Below, piece by piece: positions 1 to 6,570 of a DNA stretch of 7,704 bases; position 1 is the first letter of the stretch; each line of letters begins with the position of its first letter. Below the pieces are notes generated by a model, which had not been told where the DNA came from, searched no databases, and worked only from the letters and a program-made list of their open reading frames with translations. A program made the translations under genes and the position numbers. Origin of the DNA: CAYGKP01 sp964350605 (GTDB lineage: Bacteria > Bacteroidota > Bacteroidia > Cytophagales > JAAEPT01); NCBI GenBank assembly GCA_964350605.1, contig CAYGKP010000119.1:1-7704 (forward strand), given 5' to 3'.

Positions 1-702
1 CACCAGGTGGCCTTTCCACCGGTCGATTGGCACCAGTTTGCCGACAGCTTCGCCGAGGGCCTTGGCTTGGAGCGCACCGCCCCCACCACCCAGATTGAGC
101 CCTACGACCACCTGGCCGCGTTCTGCGACGGCTTGCGCCGGGTGCATACCATCTTGCTCGACCTCTCGAAGGACGTGTGGCACTACGTCTCGCTCGATTA
201 CTTCAAGCAACGCATCAAAGCGGGCGAAGTGGGCTCGTCGGCCATGCCCCACAAGGTCAACCCCATCGACTTCGAGAACGCCGAGGGCAACCTGGGCCTC
301 GCAAACGCCTTGCTCGACCATTTGGCGAACAAGCTCCCCATCTCGCGCCTGCAACGCGATTTGACCGATTCGACGGTTCTCCGTGCGCTGGGTACGCCGC
401 TGGGCCACGGCCTGATTGCCTACCAATCGCTCCTCAAGGGCCTCGGCAAGTTGGAACTGAACGAAGCCAAGCTGAACGAGGACCTGGACAACCACTGGGA
501 AGTCACCGCCGAAGCGATCCAGACCATTCTGCGCCGCATTGGCTACCCCGAGCCCTACGAAGCCCTCAAGGCCCTCACGCGGAAGAACACCAAGATCACG
601 CAAGCCACCCTGGCGGCCTTCATCGAGGAACTCGACGTGGCCGAATCGGTGAAAGCCGAACTGCGGGTGATCACCCCCCACAACTACACGGGGCTCTCCT
701 AG
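1..702 (+). CDS. purB: Adenylosuccinate lyase, C-terminal part (5' end outside window)
   Basis: Adenylosuccinate lyase acts twice in purine synthesis. It removes fumarate from SAICAR to give AICAR, and from adenylosuccinate to give AMP, in the cytoplasm as a homotetramer. The frame is open from base 1, so 233 residues are visible, about the C-terminal half of a protein usually near 450 residues. The fumarase/lyase superfamily signature GSSAMPHKVNPIDFENAEGN is encoded from base 232; its GSS loop carries the catalytic serine in this family. Other stretches resembling the E. coli-type PurB are VDWHQF near the start, TTQIEP, LPISRLQRDLTDSTVLR, and the C-terminal ITPHNYTG. The fit to the E. coli-type long PurB is close throughout, with no frameshift. 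The TAG stop overlaps the GTG start of the next gene by one base, which suggests co-transcription with the cytochrome and methyltransferase genes, although no functional link to purine synthesis is apparent. Confidence 0.96.
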   Translation, partial: HQVAFPPVDWHQFADSFAEGLGLERTAPTTQIEPYDHLAAFCDGLRRVHTILLDLSKDVWHYVSLDYFKQRIKAGEVGSSAMPHKVNPIDFENAEGNLGLANALLDHLANKLPISRLQRDLTDSTVLRALGTPLGHGLIAYQSLLKGLGKLELNEAKLNEDLDNHWEVTAEAIQTILRRIGYPEPYEALKALTRKNTKITQATLAAFIEELDVAESVKAELRVITPHNYTGLS

Positions 703-1085
703 TGAAGGCGCACTCCTTCCTTTTGGTTATGCTGATCGCTACTGGCTTCTGGGCTTGCGAGCCGAGCCCCAAGACCGCGGAGGTTGAAACGTCGGAAGAA
801 ACCCCTCTGGCCCGTGGCGAGCGGTTGTTTCAAGCCAACTGTTTGGCCTGTCACATGCCAACAGAGACCGAGAAGATCGGCCCAGGGTTGGCGGGCATCG
901 GGAAACGCCGCAGCCTCGACTGGTTGATCGGCTACGTTCAGGACCCCCAAGGTTTTTTCCAGGACGACGAGGAAGCCCAAAAGGTGATGCAGGCCTACAA
1001 CGACCAGGCGCCCATGCCCGGCTTTCCCCAGCTGGACAGCAACCAGATTTCCGACATCGTCTCCTACCTCGACCACCAAGACTAA
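702..1085 (+). CDS. Monohaem cytochrome c lipoprotein
   Basis: This is a small class I-like c-type cytochrome, probably an electron carrier tethered to a membrane on its periplasmic face. I place the start at the GTG at 702, which shares its G with the purB stop (TAGTG). This gives 127 residues with a full lipoprotein signal: Lys2, a hydrophobic stretch at 6-18, and a lipobox ending GFWAC, with Cys19 as the probable lipidated residue. A later in-frame ATG at 729 would remove the basic N-region, so it is less likely. An acidic, Ser/Thr/Glu-rich linker (about 20-37) leads to the haem site CLACH at residues 47-51. Met105 in APMPGF is the likely sixth haem ligand, and the C-terminal helix is ISDIVSYL. 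The partner oxidase or reductase is not in the window. The methyltransferase gene follows after 3 bases. Haem binding is strongly supported; the physiological role is unknown. Confidence 0.9.
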   Translation: MKAHSFLLVMLIATGFWACEPSPKTAEVETSEETPLARGERLFQANCLACHMPTETEKIGPGLAGIGKRRSLDWLIGYVQDPQGFFQDDEEAQKVMQAYNDQAPMPGFPQLDSNQISDIVSYLDHQD

Positions 1086-1088
1086 GCA

Positions 1089-1859
1089 GTGAAACGCCTC
1101 ATTCGCTGGATCCTGCGGACGATTCCGCGCCCCGCTCTTCAACGTGTCAGCCACATCGGCCTGCGCTTCCTCGCCCTGTTCTATCGCGGCAAGAACGTGC
1201 AATGCCCCGTCTGCGAACGCCAGTTCCGCAAGTTCCTGCCCTACGGCCGCTTCGAGACCCGCGACAACGCCTTGTGCCCTTCCTGCCTCTCGCTCGAACG
1301 CCACCGCGTCCTGTGGCTCTACCTGAAGCAGGAAACTGATTTCTTCACCGCGCCCCTCAAGGTGCTGCACGTCGCGCCGGAACTCTCGTTCATGAAGCGG
1401 TTCGAGAAGCTCAAGAACCTCGACTACATCACCGCCGACATCGAGAGCCCCCTGGCCAAAGTGAAGATGGATGTCCATGACATTCCCTTCCCGGAGAACA
1501 CCTTCGATGTGATTTTCTGCAACCACGTACTCGAACACGTGCAGGATGACCTGAAGGTCATGTCCGAATTCAAGCGCGTCTTGAAGCCCGGCGGGTGGGC
1601 GTTGTTGCAATCGCCTTGGTACCCGGATGAGATGGCCGTGACCGATGAGGATACCTCCATCACCGACCCCAAGGAGCGTGAACGCCGCTTTGGCCAGAAC
1701 GACCACGTGCGCAAGTACGGCGCGGATTACCCCGAGCGCCTCTCGCGTTCCGGCTTGAAGGTGACGGGCATCGACTTTGTCTCGACCCTGCCCGAAGAAA
1801 TCCAAAAGAAGTACGCCCTGCCGATCACCGAGATCGTGTTTGTGGGGCGGAAGAGCTAA
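1089..1859 (+). CDS. SAM-dependent methyltransferase with N-terminal four-cysteine module
   Basis: A 256-residue class I methyltransferase of the Methyltransf_11 type, starting at GTG 1089, 3 bases after the cytochrome stop. The N-terminus is basic and hydrophobic (about 1-33). Two CxxC pairs follow, CPVC at 39-42 and CPSC at 63-66, then LERHR at 69-73. The pairs probably form one zinc-binding knuckle. The Rossmann part begins near residue 90. Its motif I region is LHVAPE (93-98), which lacks the usual GxGxG. The acidic residue after strand 2 is likely Asp117 in ITADIE. DVHDIPFPENTFDVIFCNHVLEH spans 128-150, where Asp131 is placed to contact adenine, and RVLKPGG lies at 163-169. The closing strand region near ITEIVFVG completes the fold. 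The substrate is unknown. Proteins of this arrangement are, as I recall, common in Bacteroidota and often annotated only as methyltransferases. The neighbouring genes do not indicate a target. Confidence 0.88.
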   Translation: MKRLIRWILRTIPRPALQRVSHIGLRFLALFYRGKNVQCPVCERQFRKFLPYGRFETRDNALCPSCLSLERHRVLWLYLKQETDFFTAPLKVLHVAPELSFMKRFEKLKNLDYITADIESPLAKVKMDVHDIPFPENTFDVIFCNHVLEHVQDDLKVMSEFKRVLKPGGWALLQSPWYPDEMAVTDEDTSITDPKERERRFGQNDHVRKYGADYPERLSRSGLKVTGIDFVSTLPEEIQKKYALPITEIVFVGRKS

Positions 1860-1863
1860 GGGG

Positions 1864-1893
1864 TTGGGATTTCAATCCGTCACACTACTTTTT
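1864..1893 (+). promoter_or_regulatory. Possible Bacteroidota-type promoter of the GIY-YIG gene
   Basis: TTG at 1864-1866 is followed after exactly 19 bases by TACTTTTT at 1886-1893. This matches the Bacteroidota housekeeping consensus TTG-N19-TAnnTTTG except for the last base, and a G follows one position later. It would start transcription about ten bases before the ATG at 1910, so the leader would be very short. It lies in the only non-coding spacer of any size in the window and directly upstream of a gene that looks independently acquired. The match is short and could be chance. Confidence 0.35.
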
Positions 1894-1909
1894 GTAGTAG
1901 CTTGGTTGC

Positions 1910-2770
1910 ATGGCTAGACTAGAGCGTGGGTTCTCACTTAGAATCCATACCATCACGAGCGACCCAAATGGGCCACGTACGCTGGAGAAATCGAACTGGA
2001 GTGGCTGGGGATTCATATGCCCTCGCTCTTCATTCCCGCAGTATAGTAGTCGAGAAGACTTCTTACGGCCAGGTGTGTATCTCTTACTAGGAGAGCACGA
2101 TGAGAGCGAATTGCCAGGACTGTATGTGGGCGAGTCTGAAGATTTAGCCACGCGTCTAAAAGAACACAACTCAAAGGAGTTCTGGACAACGGTCATTGCC
2201 TTCACAAGTTCTAGTGGTCAACTCAACAAAGCCCACATACGTTACTTGGAATCTCGTCTATTGGAGCTAGCCAAAGAAGCCAGCCGTTGCAACATTGAGA
2301 ACAAACAATTTCCACCAAGGCCTCCTCTAAACGAAGCTGATCGGGACGACTCAGAGACCTTTCTTGAAGAGATACTTGTGTGTTTATCAACGCTGGGGAT
2401 CGGCTATTTCGAGGCCACTCGCCCCGCGAAGTCAATCTCCAAGCAGAGCCTGTTTTTACTCAAAGACAAAGACGGAGCAGTACTAGCGGAAGGGTACGAA
2501 ACAACCGCTGGATTTGTCATTCGCAAAGGAGCCAAGCTTCGGATTGACGAAACCCCCTCTTGCCCTAAGGGCACCGTTGCTCGGCGCCAGAAGCTCGTCG
2601 AGAATGGCTTAGTAGACCAAACCTCGGATTACTATTTGCTAAAAGAGGATCAGACATATGGATCCGTGTCCTCAGCTGCGGAAATGATACTCGCCCGTAG
2701 CTCAAACGGGTATGAACATTGGTTTACAGCTGACGGCAAATCAGTTCGAGAGGTCCGCGGGGAAATCTAA
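1910..2770 (+). CDS. GIY-YIG nuclease-fold protein with C-terminal DUF4357 domain
   Basis: A 286-residue protein of the standalone GIY-YIG plus DUF4357 family. Its N-terminus has the family's typical RGFSLRI and LEKSNWSGWGF stretches, which supports the ATG at 1910. The GIY-YIG core covers about residues 53-120: GVY at 55-57, YVG at 72-74, the putative catalytic Arg82 in ATRLKEH, Asn106-Lys107 in LNKAH, and Glu114 in YLESRL as the likely metal ligand. All expected catalytic positions are present, so nuclease activity is plausible. A middle region (about 135-170, with PPLNEADRDDSETFLEE) leads to the DUF4357-like end (about 222-275, with KLVENGLV, SVSSAAEMILARSSNGYEHW). The gene is poorer in GC and richer in AGA, CTA and ATA codons than its neighbours, which suggests horizontal transfer. 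Its stop is 2 bases from the stop of the convergent glycosyltransferase. The biological target is unknown; a role in DNA cleavage or defence is inference. Confidence 0.9.
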   Translation: MARLERGFSLRIHTITSDPNGPRTLEKSNWSGWGFICPRSSFPQYSSREDFLRPGVYLLLGEHDESELPGLYVGESEDLATRLKEHNSKEFWTTVIAFTSSSGQLNKAHIRYLESRLLELAKEASRCNIENKQFPPRPPLNEADRDDSETFLEEILVCLSTLGIGYFEATRPAKSISKQSLFLLKDKDGAVLAEGYETTAGFVIRKGAKLRIDETPSCPKGTVARRQKLVENGLVDQTSDYYLLKEDQTYGSVSSAAEMILARSSNGYEHWFTADGKSVREVRGEI

Positions 2771-2772
2771 CC

Positions 2773-3783
2773 CTACTTCTCCCGCTCGTACTTGGCCACC
2801 GCGCCGGGCTTCAGGTAGTCCGGCTCCTTCTTGCCGCCCAGGTAGCGCAGCCCTTCCTGGAGGAAACCCACCCCATAGCCGTAGAGCTGGACGAAGCCAC
2901 AGGCCACCCCCAACACCGCCTGGGGTAAGCTCTTCAGCTTGATCAAGCCCTCGACGAACAGGCCCACCAAAAACAGCGCGAACGGCGCTGCTGCAAGTAA
3001 GAACCAACACAACCCGCCAAGTAGCCAGACGGGTAGCGTCGTGACGTAGAGCATAAAGCCCAGGGGCATCAGAAAGACAGGCTTCAGGGCGTCCTTGTGA
3101 AGGCGGTAGACGTTGATGCGCGCGGTGCCGAAGAACTTCACCTGTCGCCAGAACGCTGCGAGGCTGGTGCGCCGTTTGTGATAGACCTTGGCCCCGGCGA
3201 TCAAGCCGATCTTGAGGCCCATCTTTTTCAGCCGCATCGAGAACTCGATGTCCTCGCCCTTCTTGGTCATCAGGTAGCCCTTCGTCTTTTCGTAAACCTC
3301 GCGGGTGATGCCCATGTTGAAGCTGCGCGGGTGAAAGCCCTCCTCCCGCTGGCCGCGAATGCCCCCGGTGGTAAAGAAGCTGGTCATCGAAAACCCGATG
3401 GCTTTCTGAAGCGGCGTGAAGCTGGGGTGCGCCGCATCGGGGCCACCAAATACTTCCAAGCCGCGGTCCGTGAAGTCGCGTTCGACGATCTGCACATAGT
3501 CTTCGGGCAACAGACAATCCGAGTCGACGACGATGAGCAGATCGCCGGTCGCGGCGGCATAGGCCGTGTTGCGGGCGAAGCCTTGGCCGGTGTTCTCTTG
3601 GTAGAGATAGCGGATCGGGAGACGATCGGTGTAGCCTTCGACCACCTTTTTGCAAGGGACCGAAGAACCGTCTTCCACGATTAAGATTTCATCGGGCAGC
3701 CGGGTCTGCTGTGCGAGGGTCGCCAGCAGTTCAGCCACCTCGTCCGGGCGGTTGTAAACGGTCGTAAAGAGCGTGATCCGCAC
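2773..3783 (-). CDS. Family 2 glycosyltransferase with C-terminal membrane segments
   Basis: A 336-residue GT-A fold glycosyltransferase that would transfer a sugar from a nucleotide-sugar donor at the cytoplasmic face of the membrane. It starts at GTG 3783, 6 bases after the stop of the preceding glycosyltransferase. The family 2 hallmarks are in order: the start strand ITLFTTVYNRPDEV (3-16), the nucleotide-binding VEDGSS at 36-41, NTGQGFARN at 64-72, the metal-binding DSD at 87-89, GPD at 114-116, a GEDIEFSMRLKKMG acceptor/catalytic region at 176-189 with Glu177-Asp178 as the probable base, and FWRQVKFFG at 211-219. The C-terminal part holds strongly hydrophobic stretches at about 236-280 and 289-308, probably two or three membrane helices. 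The likely product class is an envelope glycan or glycolipid, but donor and acceptor cannot be assigned. It is the last gene of the minus-strand operon and converges with the GIY-YIG gene. Confidence 0.92.
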   Translation of the reverse strand: MRITLFTTVYNRPDEVAELLATLAQQTRLPDEILIVEDGSSVPCKKVVEGYTDRLPIRYLYQENTGQGFARNTAYAAATGDLLIVVDSDCLLPEDYVQIVERDFTDRGLEVFGGPDAAHPSFTPLQKAIGFSMTSFFTTGGIRGQREEGFHPRSFNMGITREVYEKTKGYLMTKKGEDIEFSMRLKKMGLKIGLIAGAKVYHKRRTSLAAFWRQVKFFGTARINVYRLHKDALKPVFLMPLGFMLYVTTLPVWLLGGLCWFLLAAAPFALFLVGLFVEGLIKLKSLPQAVLGVACGFVQLYGYGVGFLQEGLRYLGGKKEPDYLKPGAVAKYEREK

Positions 3784-3789
3784 GGCGGA

Positions 3790-4764
3790 TTAGTCGTCGG
3801 TTCCGACGGTTTCCGAGATGATTGCCTCTTCCTCTTTCGCCCGGTGCTTGACCATCATCTCGCCGAGGAAACCGGCGAGGAAAAGTTGTGCGCCGATGAT
3901 CAGCGCAGTGAGTGCCAAGTAGAACGAAGGCAGGTCCACCAACTCGCGTTGCAGTTGCGTCCCGACGATCCATTTCCAATAGATCGCGTTGCCCACCATC
4001 CACAACACCAGCCCAAAGCCAAGCAGGAAAAACAGGATGCCCCAGGCCCCGAAGAAGTGCATCGGGCGGCGGGCGAATTTCGAGACAAAGGTGATCGAAA
4101 GCAGGTCGAGAAAGCCCCGCACAAACCGCGACCCGCCGAACTTCGACTTGCCGAATTTTCGGGCTTGATGCTGCACGACTTTCTCGCCGATGTGGCGGAA
4201 CCCATTCCATTTGGCCATCGCAGGGATGTAACGGTGCATCTCGCCATACAGGAAAATGCTTCTCGCGACGTGTCCGCGGTAGGCCTTCAAGCCACAGTTG
4301 AAGTCATGAAGTTTCACGCCTGAGAATAAGCGAGTTACCGAATTGAATAGCTTGCTGCTCGAACGCTTAATCCAGGGGTCGTAACGCTTCTTTTTCCAGC
4401 CAGAAACCAAGTCATATCCCTCCTCGGTAATCATCCGATACAACTCAGGGATCTCCTCGGGACTGTCCTGCAAATCGGCGTCCATGGTGACCACTACCTC
4501 GCCTTTGACCCGGCGAAACGCTGCGTTTAACGCCGCCGACTTGCCATAGTTTCGCGTGAAGCGATGCCCGCGTACTTCGGGGTATTGGCCCGACAGCTGG
4601 CCGATCACATGCCAAGACTTATCGGTGCTGCCGTCGTCGATGAACACCACCTCGTAGCTGTGCCCGCTGGCCTTAAGCGTGCGGTCGATCCAGGCCATCA
4701 GTTCGGGCAGGGACTCCGCTTCGTTGAGCAGGGGGACGACGATGCTGACTTGGGGCTGACTCAT
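3790..4764 (-). CDS. DPM1/ArnC-like membrane glycosyltransferase (GT2)
   Basis: A 324-residue polyprenyl-phosphate-type glycosyltransferase. Enzymes of this group move a sugar from a nucleotide donor onto a lipid phosphate such as undecaprenyl phosphate. It starts at ATG 4764, 3 bases after the DUF4199 stop. Motifs in order are VSIVVPLLNEAESL (6-19), IDDGSTD (42-48), RNYGKSAALNAAF (71-83), DADLQD (95-100), which provides the metal-binding acidic residues, then HDFNCGLKAYR (153-163) and EMHRYIPAMA (175-184). A basic KFGKSKFGGSRF segment (203-214) precedes two membrane helices at about 237-262 and 279-304. This two-helix tail is typical of the DPM1-like/GtrB-like branch. The C-terminus is short and acidic (KEEEAIISETVGTDD). 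The adjoining second glycosyltransferase suggests a shared pathway in envelope glycolipid synthesis. The exact sugar is not readable from the sequence. Confidence 0.93.
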   Translation of the reverse strand: MSQPQVSIVVPLLNEAESLPELMAWIDRTLKASGHSYEVVFIDDGSTDKSWHVIGQLSGQYPEVRGHRFTRNYGKSAALNAAFRRVKGEVVVTMDADLQDSPEEIPELYRMITEEGYDLVSGWKKKRYDPWIKRSSSKLFNSVTRLFSGVKLHDFNCGLKAYRGHVARSIFLYGEMHRYIPAMAKWNGFRHIGEKVVQHQARKFGKSKFGGSRFVRGFLDLLSITFVSKFARRPMHFFGAWGILFFLLGFGLVLWMVGNAIYWKWIVGTQLQRELVDLPSFYLALTALIIGAQLFLAGFLGEMMVKHRAKEEEAIISETVGTDD

Positions 4765-4767
4765 AAA

Positions 4768-5298
4768 CTAGCGGGGCAGTCGGCGAAGAAACAAGGAAAA
4801 CAAGAAGCTGAAAAGTAGCCCGGAACCCAGGTAGTACATCACCTTTTCCAAGACGACGGAGAAGACACTCACCTCCATCTCGTTAATGAACTTGAGGTAC
4901 TTGGCATAGCCAACCTCGCCTTGCTCGTACACCAGGGTTTCCTTGTTGTCGATGACCGCTTTGCGGTAGGCGTCGAAGCTCTCCTGCACGTAGGTCGAAT
5001 CGATCAACGTCAGGAAGATGAGGAGCAGCAGCGGGGCCACGACCGTGACCATCGCGGTGACTGTCGCGCCGATGCGGAAGCCTTCGGAGAACTTCAGGTA
5101 GCCGCCGTTCACTTTGTTTCGATAGAAAAAGATGCCCAGCAGCATGAAGAAGATCGGAATCCACAAATCAAGCAGCTTGACGATGCCGAACACCCCGTCA
5201 CGCAAGAAGTAGGTCACCAGAAAAAAAGCGAAGCACATCAAGGCCGCGAACAGCCCGAGCTTGACGCCGATGCGCAATTGCAGTCGCTTCAGTTCCAT
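4768..5298 (-). CDS. DUF4199 family membrane protein
   Basis: A 176-residue integral membrane protein of unknown function. I recognise the DUF4199 pattern from the four-helix layout and the segment YRNKVNGGYLKFSEGFRIG (59-77) between helices 2 and 3. Predicted helices are about 11-31, 42-59, 77-99 and 149-170, and the basic ends (MELKRLQLR; RRLPR) suggest cytoplasmic termini. The hydrophilic stretch 100-145 between helices 3 and 4 would then be extracytoplasmic. The ATG at 5298 overlaps the TAA of the upstream gene by one base (TAATG), a common coupling arrangement. A longer reading frame extends upstream but would overlap the previous gene by over 110 bases and encode a non-hydrophobic leader, so I reject it. 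The position between a dihydroorotase-like gene and a membrane glycosyltransferase recurs in Bacteroidota as I remember it, and hints at a helper role for the glycosyltransferase. That role is inference. Confidence 0.85.
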   Translation of the reverse strand: MELKRLQLRIGVKLGLFAALMCFAFFLVTYFLRDGVFGIVKLLDLWIPIFFMLLGIFFYRNKVNGGYLKFSEGFRIGATVTAMVTVVAPLLLLIFLTLIDSTYVQESFDAYRKAVIDNKETLVYEQGEVGYAKYLKFINEMEVSVFSVVLEKVMYYLGSGLLFSFLFSLFLRRLPR

Positions 5299-6563
5299 TA
5301 TGCGAAGCGGCGATGTTGTGTGCCCCGGACGATGCCCAGCACCTTGCCTTTCAGCGTCTGGCCCAGCAGCGGGGTATTCTTCGAACGCGAGAGTGAGCGG
5401 TCGTACACCCATTCCTCATCGGGGTTGAAGAGTGTTAGGTTGGGGCGCACCCCGACTTTCAGTTCCGGGACGGCTTGTCCCAACAGTTGGCGCGGGCCAG
5501 TTGTCAGGCGGTCCAAAATTGCATCCAGCGAAACGTTCTTGGGCGCATGCGCGACCAGCAAGGCGAAGACCGTTTCGAGCCCCGTCATGCCCGGATCCGC
5601 GCCGTCGAACTCCACAAGCTTTCCTTCGATCTCGACTGGGCGGTGATCGCTCACAATCGCATCAATCGTGCCATCGGCCACGCCTTTCCAGAGGGCTTGG
5701 CGGTCGGTCTCCGCGCGAAGCGGCGGGCTGAGTTTCAGGTTCACGTCAAAGTCCGAGAGGGCCTCATCCGTATAGGCCAGGTGCGCTGCGCTCACTGAGG
5801 CGAATACTTTCAACCCGGCCTTTTTGGCGGCGCGAATGCGCTCGACACTCCCCTTCGCCGACAGCGGACCGAGGAGCAGCTTGCCGCCCGTGTAAGCCAG
5901 AAGCTCCAGGTCGCGAGCGACCATCAGTTCTTCGGCCAGCGAGGGAATGCCTTTCAAGCCCAGGCGTGTGCTGACCACCCCTTCGTGCATCTGGCCTAGC
6001 TCAGAGAGGCCCGCGTCTTGCGGGAACTGCATAACCAGTGCGCCAGTGTGTTGCGAGTAGTCGAGGGCCAAACGGAGGACTTCCGTGTGTTCGCTCGATA
6101 GCCAGCCGTCGGTGAAGCCTACGGCACCTGCGCCTGCTTCGTCAAGAAATTCTGTGAGGGCATGGCCCTTGAGTTCTTTGGAGAGCGCGGCCAGTGGGTG
6201 CAAGGCCACCGCATGGTCGCGCGAGGCGGCGATCAGGTAGCCAACCCGGTCTTTGCCTTCGATGGGCGGTGTGGTGTTGGGCAGGGCGCAGACTTCGGTG
6301 AAACCACCGCGGGCGGCACAGTTCAGGCCGCTTTGAATCGTTTCGCGGTGCTCGTGACCGGGTTCGCCGAGGAAGGCCCGAAGGTCCATCCACCCCGCCG
6401 AGCAAGTGGCACCCTTCATCTCCCAGACCTCTTCCCCCTTCTGGGGTTCGAGTTTCGCGGCAATGACCTCGATCTGGCCGTCGGACATCCGAAGGCTGCG
6501 GGTTTTACCGTGGTCGGCAGTCCCGGGGGCATGAAGGCGGATGTCTCGGATCAGTAGCCTCAT
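5298..6563 (-). CDS. Dihydroorotase homologue, probably non-catalytic
   Basis: A 421-residue protein of the amidohydrolase superfamily, similar in length and layout to class I dihydroorotase (PyrC), which cyclises carbamoyl aspartate in pyrimidine synthesis. Family stretches are clear: GWMDLRAFLGEPG (57-69), ALPNTTPPI (93-101), HPLAALSKELKG (122-133), GQMHEGVVSTRLGLKGIPSLAEELMVARD (189-217), NLKLSPPLR (274-282) and DGTIDAIVSDHRP (296-308). The metal-binding residues are largely missing. The HxH pair is replaced by Arg62 and Phe64, the His of the usual HxED motif by Gln178, and the HxxHVS site reads LLLGPLS at 228-234. Asp305 remains. Such degenerate copies resemble the structural PyrC-prime/PyrX subunits of aspartate transcarbamoylase. 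I therefore expect a non-catalytic or altered role. It starts at ATG 6563, 7 bases after the BatA-like gene. Confidence 0.88.
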   Translation of the reverse strand: MRLLIRDIRLHAPGTADHGKTRSLRMSDGQIEVIAAKLEPQKGEEVWEMKGATCSAGWMDLRAFLGEPGHEHRETIQSGLNCAARGGFTEVCALPNTTPPIEGKDRVGYLIAASRDHAVALHPLAALSKELKGHALTEFLDEAGAGAVGFTDGWLSSEHTEVLRLALDYSQHTGALVMQFPQDAGLSELGQMHEGVVSTRLGLKGIPSLAEELMVARDLELLAYTGGKLLLGPLSAKGSVERIRAAKKAGLKVFASVSAAHLAYTDEALSDFDVNLKLSPPLRAETDRQALWKGVADGTIDAIVSDHRPVEIEGKLVEFDGADPGMTGLETVFALLVAHAPKNVSLDAILDRLTTGPRQLLGQAVPELKVGVRPNLTLFNPDEEWVYDRSLSRSKNTPLLGQTLKGKVLGIVRGTQHRRFA

Positions 6564-6570
6564 CGGGCTG

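Larger units (their letters stand above)
1861..2773. repeat. Imperfect inverted repeat at the edges of the GIY-YIG gene
   Basis: The left copy is GGGTTGGGATTTC at 1861-1873. The right copy, at 2762-2773, reads GGGTTAGATTTC on the minus strand. They match in GGGTT and GATTTC and differ only by GG versus A in the middle. Each copy begins at or just after the stop codon of the outer flanking gene, and together they enclose the whole low-GC gene. Part of the right copy codes for the end of the GIY-YIG protein. No clear target-site duplication is visible outside them. The repeat may be the remnant of an insertion boundary or may be chance. Confidence 0.3.

Noticed and set aside
177..701. Extension of the cytochrome reading frame far upstream into purB
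   Set aside because: The extension is antagonistic to the purB frame and lacks any signal. The GTG at 702 gives a complete lipoprotein signal peptide directly before the lipobox.
699..1805. A 368-codon minus-strand reading frame across the cytochrome and methyltransferase genes
   Set aside because: It lies opposite two genes with clear family motifs (CxxCH haem site; methyltransferase motifs) and shows no recognisable domain. Long antisense frames are common in GC-rich coding DNA.
1884..1898. Small hairpin ACTAC-TTTTT-GTAGT as a terminator of the methyltransferase operon
   Set aside because: The stem is only five base pairs, AT-rich, and not followed by a T-run. The same bases fit better as part of a possible promoter.
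2757..2785. GCGGG...CCCGC pairing across the convergent stops as a bidirectional terminator
   Set aside because: The five-pair stem has a loop of about 17-19 bases and no T-run on either side, too weak to call.
5299..5412. Upstream extension of the DUF4199 reading frame
   Set aside because: It would overlap the end of the dihydroorotase-like gene by over 110 bases and add a 38-residue non-hydrophobic leader. The ATG at 5298 gives normal TAATG coupling and a normal family length.
4921..5646. A 241-codon plus-strand reading frame opposite DUF4199 and the dihydroorotase-like gene
   Set aside because: Its composition is the mirror of the real genes, it has no family signature, and the minus-strand frames are well supported.
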